This document shows positions 1-4,662 of a stretch of DNA of 7,129 bases, in pieces; position 1 is the first letter of the stretch, and each line of letters opens with the position of its first letter. The notes under the pieces were generated by a model, which was given only the letters and a program-made list of their open reading frames with translations, was not told where the DNA came from and did not search any database. Origin of the DNA: an uncultured Collinsella sp. (GTDB lineage Bacteria > Actinomycetota > Coriobacteriia > Coriobacteriales > Coriobacteriaceae); NCBI GenBank assembly GCA_959599635.1, contig CAUGJN010000096.1:1-7129 (forward strand), in the 5' to 3' direction. Made by a program: the position numbers and the translations under genes.

Positions 1-66
1 GGCCAGCCCGTGGGAGGCCAGGGCGCCGCTGACCGGTGGACGGCACCGAGCCGTCATCGAAACTGA
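1..66 (+). other. Unidentified 3' end of an upstream transcription unit
   Basis: Reading from base 1, frame 1 is open for 21 codons and stops at TGA 64-66, directly against the terminator stem, as expected for the tail of a gene whose body lies outside the window. The predicted tail is rich in Gly, Ala, Arg and Pro and matches no family I recognise. The stretch also holds a perfect 6-bp hairpin (39-44 with 50-55, five-base loop), so it could instead be the end of a structured RNA. I cannot decide between these; only the position before a terminator is firm. Confidence 0.25.
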
Positions 67-100
67 AAAAGGGGGAGGCCTCGCGGCCTCCCCCTTTTTT
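66..100 (+). terminator. Strong intrinsic terminator, potentially bidirectional
   Basis: GGGGGAGGCC (71-80) pairs perfectly with GGCCTCCCCC (85-94) around the four-base loop TCGC, and the stem is prolonged by A66-70 pairing with T95-99. A run of six T (95-100) follows the GC stem. The A run on the other side gives a T run on the minus strand, so the element could stop transcription from either direction. It separates the upstream unit from the acpS operon. Confidence 0.93.
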
Positions 101-114
101 GTATCTCGGGCAAT

Positions 115-144
115 TTGTCTCACATAGTAGCTGTGTTTTATAAC
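115..144 (+). promoter_or_regulatory. Candidate upstream promoter P1 of the acpS operon
   Basis: A sigma-70-type pair is visible: TTGTCT (115-120) as -35 and TATAAC (139-144) as -10, separated by 18 bases. The -10 has five of six consensus bases and the -35 four of six. It lies after the terminator and before acpS, in the AT-richer part of the window. Its layout mirrors P2 36 bases downstream. No transcript data are available to tell which is used. Confidence 0.45.
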
Positions 145-150
145 CCTCGT

Positions 151-180
151 TTGTCGCATCTTCTGTGAACGGGCTACAAT
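151..180 (+). promoter_or_regulatory. Candidate proximal promoter P2 of the acpS operon
   Basis: TTGTCG (151-156) and TACAAT (175-180) form a -35/-10 pair with an 18-base spacer; the -10 has five of six consensus bases and the -35 four of six. The expected transcription start, about 7 bases after the -10, falls near 187. That leaves a leader of roughly 20-25 bases that includes the acpS ribosome binding site. This is the best candidate for driving the whole six-gene cluster, because no later gap is large enough for an obvious promoter. Confidence 0.55.
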
Positions 181-199
181 AACTTAGTCTGTGCGATAT

Positions 200-207
200 G
201 GAGGTGA
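200..207 (+). promoter_or_regulatory. Strong ribosome binding site that fixes the acpS start
   Basis: GGAGGTGA is a full-length match to the anti-Shine-Dalgarno sequence. Its GGAGG core ends five bases before ATG 210. This makes ATG 210 the likely start and argues against the earlier in-frame ATG 198, whose own codons would overlap the ribosome binding site. Confidence 0.85.
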
Positions 208-209
208 AC

Positions 210-749
210 ATGGCTGAAGCTGGTATCGGCGTTGATATCGTCGAGATTTCCCGCATGAAATCAATTCTTGAAAAGACGCCGTCGTTTGCTCGGCGTGTGT
301 TTACCGAAGAAGAGCGTGCGTATTGCGATGCATCATCGCGTCCCGCTGCTCACTATGCGAGCCGCTTTGCTTCGCGCGAGGCGGTGCTTAAAGCTCTCGG
401 CACGGGTTTTAGTCAAGGCGTGGGTCGCAAGGATGTTTCGGTAACGCGTGATAAACTCGGCAAACCGAAGGCTCTGCTTTCTGGTCGTGCTCTCGAAATC
501 GCCCAGGATTTGGGTGTTGTTGAGGTCGCTCTTTCCATTACGCTTACGGGAGACTTGGCCGTTGCGAATGCCATCGCGATTACCGAAGATGCTCGGCCTA
601 AGCCAAAAGAGGAAAAGGTGAGCAACAAGAAACGCGTTGCGCAGACATTTAAAGAGGCTCGCTCTGTTTTAGATGAGCTTGAGCAGCTGCAGAATTCAGC
701 ATTGACGGAGCACTTGGGCGATGCTTCGCAAGATACGCTAGGAGCATAG
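210..749 (+). CDS. acpS: Holo-[acyl-carrier-protein] synthase with C-terminal extension
   Basis: AcpS moves 4'-phosphopantetheine from coenzyme A to the conserved serine of apo-acyl carrier protein, turning on fatty acid synthesis in the cytoplasm. The 179-residue product opens with GVDIVEI (residues 7-13, metal-binding Asp9), then FTEEE (31-35) and RFASREAVLKALGTG (52-66, with Glu57 and Lys61), the AcpS signatures. The final core strand ALSITLTGDLAVANAIA (107-123) corresponds to the usual S-x-[ST]-H region, with Leu where many homologues have His. The core ends near residue 125, the usual family length. A further ~55 charged, probably helical residues follow. ATG 210 is chosen over ATG 198 because of the ribosome binding site. 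The stop codon abuts the nnr start, as expected for translational coupling. Confidence in function is high; the role of the tail is unknown. Confidence 0.93.
   Translation: MAEAGIGVDIVEISRMKSILEKTPSFARRVFTEEERAYCDASSRPAAHYASRFASREAVLKALGTGFSQGVGRKDVSVTRDKLGKPKALLSGRALEIAQDLGVVEVALSITLTGDLAVANAIAITEDARPKPKEEKVSNKKRVAQTFKEARSVLDELEQLQNSALTEHLGDASQDTLGA
618..749 (+). other. Possible internal in-frame start giving a 43-residue peptide (AcpS tail)
   Basis: GTG 618 lies in the acpS frame just after the conserved core. AGAGGA (608-613) sits four bases upstream, a plausible Shine-Dalgarno match. The product would begin MSNKKRVAQTFKEARS and would be a short, charged, likely helical peptide. It may be only an extension of AcpS, with the ribosome-binding-like sequence arising from Glu-Glu-Lys codons. 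I list it because the segment behaves as a separate module from the enzyme. Confidence 0.2.
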
Positions 750-2366
750 ATGAAACCGGTTTTGAGTACCGAAGAAGTCGTTCGTCTCGAGGACATCATC
801 GAACGCGAAGGGACTTCGAAGGCCGAGCTTATGGAGCTAGCGGGTGAGTTTGCCGCTAACGAGGTCTTGAAGCTCAATCCCGATCGGGTTCTCGTTTTGG
901 TCGGTTTTGGTAATAATGGCGGCGACGGTTGGGTTGCCGCCGATATCCTGAGCCATAAGGGTGTGGACGTGGATATCGTTTCTCCGGTTGAACCGGATGA
1001 GATTCCTGCTGCTCTGGCACGTCATGTTGCTCGTCGTACTGCCGGCCGCGATGTGCACGTTTGCGTCGGCCCCTCGCGTGATGAACTCGAGGTTTTGATC
1101 GATAAGGCCGATGTTGTTGTCGATGCCATTTTTGGTACCGGTTTCCACGGGAATCTGCGTGCGCCGTTCTCCATTTGGATTCCTACGGTCAATGAATGCG
1201 CCGATTGTGTCGTATCCATTGATGTCCCCTCGGGCCTGAATGCAGAGACGGGCGTTGTTGATGACGACTGCATTCGTGCCGAGCGCACGGTGACGATGAT
1301 TGCGCCCAAGATTGGTCTGTATAGCGCTGATGGTCCTGAGTATGCTGGCGATTTGATCTGCGGCAATCTTTACGACCGTCTTGACGAGGTCATCGATGAT
1401 GTCGACCACGCCGCCGAGATTGTCGAGCCCGGTGACTTAGTTGATTACTTTGCTCCGCTACCATCGAATATCGATAAGTATTCCCGTGGCTCCGTGCTTA
1501 TTGTCGCCGGATCTGCGCAATATCCTGGTGCTGCCATTATGGCGGCCAAGTCTGCAGCTCGCGCGGGTGCTGGTTACGTGGCAGTCGCGGCTCCTGACGC
1601 CTGCGCCAATCTCATTCGCATGGCACTTCCTTCGATTCCGGTCTTTGCTATTCCGTCTGATTCCCGCGGCTCCTTTGGCGCCGCTGCGCGCATGACGGTG
1701 TGCGAGATCGCAAAGAAGTACAGCTGCGTGCTGTGCGGTCCCGGTATGACGACGTCTGCCGGCGCTATGCAGGTGGTTTCGGGCTTGCTCGAGCTTGATG
1801 TACCGCTAATTTTGGACGCCGATGCACTCAACTGCCTTGCTAAGATTGCCATTGACGGTATTGATAGTAACCCCGAGATGTATCGTCGCGAGCAGCCGTT
1901 GGTTATGACGCCGCACTATCGTGAGCTTTCGCGTCTGGTTGCCGGTGACGAGGTGAACGACCTTGGTACCGCGATTGCAGCTGCGCAGAAGGTTGTCTGG
2001 GCTGCAGGCTCCGACAATCTGGTGGTCATAGCCAAGGGGCCGACGACGGCTATCTGTGGCGTTGAGCGCGTGCTGCTGCCACTCTCGGGTCCGGCTTCTC
2101 TGGCAACTGCCGGTTCTGGTGATGTTCTCGCGGGTATTTTGGCCGGCACGCTTGCCACCATGCGCGACGAGATGGATCGTTGGGAGCTGCTGTATTCGTA
2201 CGCCGTCGCACTTCACAGCTACGCCGGTTTTGCTGCGGCGACGGAGTATGGTGAGAAGAGCGTTATCGCGACCGATCTTATCGACTTGATCGGTCCTGCC
2301 ATGGAGCTGGCGGCAAAGGATGCGCTCGAAGATCTGGGAATCATGGACGAAGGGTCGGATGACTAA
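750..2366 (+). CDS. nnr: Bifunctional NAD(P)H-hydrate epimerase / ADP-dependent dehydratase
   Basis: Nnr repairs NADH and NADPH damaged by hydration: the N-terminal YjeF_N domain interconverts the R and S hydrates, and the C-terminal ribokinase-like domain dehydrates the S form using ADP. In the 538-residue product the N-domain (about 1-225) shows GNNGGDG (54-60), VVDAIFGTG (123-131) and SIDVPSGLNAETG (156-168). The C-domain (about 235-525) shows VLIVAGS (249-255), LCGPG (328-332), LILDADALN (353-361), MTPHYRE (386-392), VIAKGP (426-431) and ATAGSGDVLAG (452-462), with the expected catalytic Asp458. Length and order match the fused bacterial form (E. coli YjeF). ATG 750 follows the acpS stop with no gap; AGGAG 740-744 is five bases upstream. 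The acidic C-terminal tail is unremarkable. The neighbourhood agrees with known links of nnr to acpS, alr and tsaE. Confidence 0.95.
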   Translation: MKPVLSTEEVVRLEDIIEREGTSKAELMELAGEFAANEVLKLNPDRVLVLVGFGNNGGDGWVAADILSHKGVDVDIVSPVEPDEIPAALARHVARRTAGRDVHVCVGPSRDELEVLIDKADVVVDAIFGTGFHGNLRAPFSIWIPTVNECADCVVSIDVPSGLNAETGVVDDDCIRAERTVTMIAPKIGLYSADGPEYAGDLICGNLYDRLDEVIDDVDHAAEIVEPGDLVDYFAPLPSNIDKYSRGSVLIVAGSAQYPGAAIMAAKSAARAGAGYVAVAAPDACANLIRMALPSIPVFAIPSDSRGSFGAAARMTVCEIAKKYSCVLCGPGMTTSAGAMQVVSGLLELDVPLILDADALNCLAKIAIDGIDSNPEMYRREQPLVMTPHYRELSRLVAGDEVNDLGTAIAAAQKVVWAAGSDNLVVIAKGPTTAICGVERVLLPLSGPASLATAGSGDVLAGILAGTLATMRDEMDRWELLYSYAVALHSYAGFAAATEYGEKSVIATDLIDLIGPAMELAAKDALEDLGIMDEGSDD

Positions 2367-2368
2367 TC

Positions 2369-3514
2369 ATGAATAAAGCCGATTTGACGCGCTGGTCCTG
2401 GGTCGAGATCGACCGCGGGGCGCTCCGTCGCAACACGAGGGCCTATAAGAACTTGCTGAATCCGCGTCAGCGCCTGTGCTGCGTGGTCAAGGCCGATGCT
2501 TATGGTCATGGAGCTGTTGAGTGCGCCAAGATCATGTATTCGGCCGGTGCCGACATGTTTGCCGTGGCGACGGTTAACGAGGGCGTTGGGCTCCGTCAGG
2601 GCGGAATTACTAAGCCCATCCTGATTCTAAGCGAGCCGCCTATCGAGGCCATTCCGACGTTGCTCGAGTTTGATATCATGCCCTCGGTCTATACGTCTGA
2701 CTTTGCTCTTGCGTATGGCGAATGTGCTGTCGCGGCGGGCAAAGTGGGCAAGTACCATCTTGCCATCGAGACGGGCATGAATCGTATCGGCGTTCACTAC
2801 ACGCAGGTGCTCGACTTTGTCCGCGGTATAAATTTCCATCGCGGTATTCAGTGCGACGGCGTATTTACGCACTTCGCCACGGCCGATGAACCTTCGGGCT
2901 GGGACTACAAGCTGCAGTGCCAGCGTTTTACCGAGGCCGTTCAGGCCATTAAGGACGCAGGTTTTGAATGCGGTATCGTGCATTGTGCCAATACGCCATC
3001 CTCGATGCTCGATTCTTCAATGCACTTTGACATGATTCGTGCCGGCATCGGTTTGTATGGTCTGCAGCCATGTGAGCTGAGTGGTCGCGTGATGCAGCTT
3101 GATCCCGTCATGAGCGTCCACGCGCGTGTGACGCGCGTGGCACACCCTGCGATGGGCGAGGGCGTGGGCTACGGCTTTACCTACCGCGTACCGCGCACGC
3201 GCGTTCAGATCTGCACCCTTCCGATCGGTTATGCCGATGGCCTTTCGCGTACGCTTTCCAATCGTATGGACGTGCTGTATCGCGGCGAGCGTGTGCGTCA
3301 GGTGGGCAATATCTGCATGGACCAGTTTATGGTCGCCATTCAGTCCAACCCGGCGCATGAGATTCCCGAGGCCGAGTATGGTGACGAGATGATCATTGTC
3401 GGCCGCGATGGAGATGCCGAGATTACCATGGACGAGATGGCGCGCCTACGCGGCACGATTAACTACGAGGTCGCTTGCGGCTTTGGTATGCGTCTCGACA
3501 AGGTCTACGTGTAG
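2369..3514 (+). CDS. alr: Alanine racemase (PLP-dependent)
   Basis: Alr interconverts L- and D-alanine with pyridoxal phosphate and supplies D-Ala for peptidoglycan. The 381-residue product has the usual family length. The N-terminal PLP barrel contains VVKADAYGHG (39-48), with Lys41 as the PLP lysine. Further family marks are ETGMNRIG (134-141, Arg139), HCANTPSS (205-212), RAGIGLYG (224-231), GVGYG (265-269, Tyr268 as the second catalytic base), LPIGYADG (284-291) and GNICMDQ (313-319). The start ATG 2369 lies two bases after the nnr stop. There is no strong Shine-Dalgarno at normal spacing (AAGGG at 2350-2354 is 14 bases away; GGATGA at 2357-2362 is a weak match), so translation probably depends on coupling to nnr. 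No key residue is missing. It contains a perfect inverted repeat at 3118-3140. Confidence 0.96.
   Translation: MNKADLTRWSWVEIDRGALRRNTRAYKNLLNPRQRLCCVVKADAYGHGAVECAKIMYSAGADMFAVATVNEGVGLRQGGITKPILILSEPPIEAIPTLLEFDIMPSVYTSDFALAYGECAVAAGKVGKYHLAIETGMNRIGVHYTQVLDFVRGINFHRGIQCDGVFTHFATADEPSGWDYKLQCQRFTEAVQAIKDAGFECGIVHCANTPSSMLDSSMHFDMIRAGIGLYGLQPCELSGRVMQLDPVMSVHARVTRVAHPAMGEGVGYGFTYRVPRTRVQICTLPIGYADGLSRTLSNRMDVLYRGERVRQVGNICMDQFMVAIQSNPAHEIPEAEYGDEMIIVGRDGDAEITMDEMARLRGTINYEVACGFGMRLDKVYV
3118..3140. repeat. Perfect 10-bp inverted repeat inside alr
   Basis: CCACGCGCGT (3118-3127) and ACGCGCGTGG (3131-3140) are exact reverse complements around the three-base spacer GTG. In mRNA this would make a compact GC-rich hairpin. 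It encodes the His-Ala-Arg-Val-Thr-Arg-Val stretch just before the Tyr268 motif, so Arg/Val codons (CGC, GTG) may explain it by chance. No T run follows, so it is not an intrinsic terminator. Confidence 0.7.
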
Positions 3515-3517
3515 GAG
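3513..3517 (+). promoter_or_regulatory. Ribosome binding site of the uracil-DNA glycosylase, overlapping the alr stop
   Basis: AGGAG begins within the alr stop codon TAG (3512-3514) and ends five bases before ATG 3523. It decides the start of the glycosylase gene, ruling out earlier in-frame starts lying inside alr, and suggests coupling to alr translation. Confidence 0.75.
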
Positions 3518-3522
3518 TCGCT

Positions 3523-4143
3523 ATGGGCGTCATGCACATTCCCGGCCATAGCCATCAGGCGCCGCGTGAGGTCGCACTCGAGGAGATCGAGGCCGTTCTG
3601 GGCGATTGTCACCTTTGCCAGCTTTACCAGTCGCGTCACAACATCGTGTTTGGCGTGGGAAACCCCCGCGCTCGCGTGATGTTTATTGGCGAGGCGCCGG
3701 GCCGTAATGAGGATTTGCAGGGCGAGCCCTTTGTGGGGGCGGCAGGCGAGGACCTCAACGGCATTTTGTCGCTGGCGGGGCTCAAACGCGAAGACGTCTA
3801 CATTGCCAACGTGCTTAAGTGCCGCCCGCCGGGAAACCGCAATCCGCGCCCCGAGGAAGCGCTGGCTTGCTCACCGTTTTTGCGCGAGCAGATTCGAAGC
3901 ATCTGGCCCGATATCATCGTGACGCTCGGCAACCCCGCAACGCACTTTGTGCTCAAGACCGAGATCGGCATTACCAAGCTGCGCGGCAGGTTCCATCAGA
4001 TGGGGCACTTTGTGGTGATGCCCACGTTCCATCCGGCAGCAGCGCTACGCAATCCAGCGTGGCAGGAGCTGCTGGAGGAAGACTTTAAGATGCTGGGCGA
4101 CTATCTGGGGCGACATCCCGCACCAGAGGACGCCTCGGAATAA
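3523..4143 (+). CDS. udg: Family 4 (Fe-S) uracil-DNA glycosylase
   Basis: This enzyme removes uracil from DNA that arises from cytosine deamination or dUTP incorporation, starting base excision repair. The 206-residue product has the four cysteines expected to hold a [4Fe-4S] cluster: Cys29 and Cys32 (CHLC), Cys100 (LKCRPPGNRNP) and Cys116. The catalytic motifs are FIGEAPGRNED (54-64) and TFHPAAALRNP (168-178). FVGAAG (70-75) and LGNPA (135-139) also fit. Glu in GEAPG and the cysteine spacing place it in family 4, not family 5. The KRRIH insertion of UdgX is absent (KLRGRFHQ is seen). The start follows AGGAG at 3513-3517; Met4 (3532) is an alternative. Eight bases separate it from alr and twelve from tsaE, and it ends in tandem TAA codons (4141-4146). 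A DNA-repair gene is unexpected in this neighbourhood. Confidence 0.92.
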   Translation: MGVMHIPGHSHQAPREVALEEIEAVLGDCHLCQLYQSRHNIVFGVGNPRARVMFIGEAPGRNEDLQGEPFVGAAGEDLNGILSLAGLKREDVYIANVLKCRPPGNRNPRPEEALACSPFLREQIRSIWPDIIVTLGNPATHFVLKTEIGITKLRGRFHQMGHFVVMPTFHPAAALRNPAWQELLEEDFKMLGDYLGRHPAPEDASE

Positions 4144-4155
4144 TAAGGAGCATAT

Positions 4156-4662
4156 ATGTCCCTGGAGCGCCTGGGGGTAGGTACTTACAAAACGACTTGC
4201 GCTGCCGATACGGAGTACTTTGGCGAGCTAATTGCACCGTGCCTTGAGGACGGAGATGTGCTCATCCTGACCGGTGGCCTGGGAGTGGGCAAAACTCACT
4301 TTACCAAGGGCGTCTCGCGCGGGCTGGGCGATGGGCATATGGTTACGAGTCCTACGTTTGCGCTCATGGCCGTTCACGATCAAGGTCGTATTCCGCTGTT
4401 TCACTTTGATCTATACCGCCTGGAGCATGCCTACGAGCTCGAGGATACGGGCATTTTCGATGTGCTGGGCTATGAGGGTGCTTGCCTGCTGGAATGGGGC
4501 GAACAATTCCAGGACGAGCTGACGGATGAGTATCTTTCGGTGACGCTCAGGCGTGATGAGGGCGACAGCGATGTGCGAACGATAACGCTTGAGGCGCACG
4601 GTGACCGCGCAATGGAGCTTTCCCATTTGATTGATAAGGCTGTACAAGATGAGCTTGCATAA
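4156..4662 (+). CDS. tsaE: tRNA threonylcarbamoyladenosine biosynthesis ATPase TsaE
   Basis: TsaE is the small P-loop ATPase that works with TsaB and TsaD in making t6A37 in tRNAs reading ANN codons. The 168-residue product, of normal length, has the Walker A GGLGVGKT (40-47), the switch-like SPTFALM (65-71), HFDLYRLE (83-90) and LLEWGE (111-116), all in family order. Two positions look unusual: the Asp common in GDLGAGKT is Gly41 here, and the residue after GKT is His instead of Thr. The start ATG 4156 is preceded by AAGGAG (4145-4150) with a five-base gap. The end overlaps the next gene by 14 bases, so production of TsaE and the TsaB-TsaD protein is probably coupled. This is the partner of the next gene, which supports both calls. 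Confidence 0.94.
   Translation: MSLERLGVGTYKTTCAADTEYFGELIAPCLEDGDVLILTGGLGVGKTHFTKGVSRGLGDGHMVTSPTFALMAVHDQGRIPLFHFDLYRLEHAYELEDTGIFDVLGYEGACLLEWGEQFQDELTDEYLSVTLRRDEGDSDVRTITLEAHGDRAMELSHLIDKAVQDELA

Noticed and set aside
42..50. GGCACCGAG resembling part of a Cas9 tracrRNA
   Set aside because: The match is nine bases only, and there is no CRISPR repeat, anti-repeat or cas gene in the window.
2..127. Frame 2 reading through the terminator to TAG 125-127
   Set aside because: A coding frame through a perfect terminator stem and T run is unlikely; frame 1 stops just before the hairpin, a better fit.
198..209. Earlier ATG (198) as the acpS start
   Set aside because: The GGAGGTGA ribosome binding site at 200-207 would lie inside the coding region, no ribosome binding site precedes 198, and ATG 210 is ideally placed.
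837..1409. Minus-strand open frame (190 codons) opposite the Nnr epimerase domain
   Set aside because: The plus-strand frame has all the YjeF motifs; the antisense product shows no family features.
3475..3522. Upstream in-frame start for the glycosylase, inside the end of alr
   Set aside because: It would overlap alr by 40 bases without a ribosome binding site, while ATG 3523 has AGGAG at the right distance and gives a normal family N-terminus.
4631..4648. TTG 4631 as the start of the fusion gene
   Set aside because: It adds six residues before the TsaB core, its nearest purine run is 13 bases away, and ATG 4649 has AAGG at good spacing.
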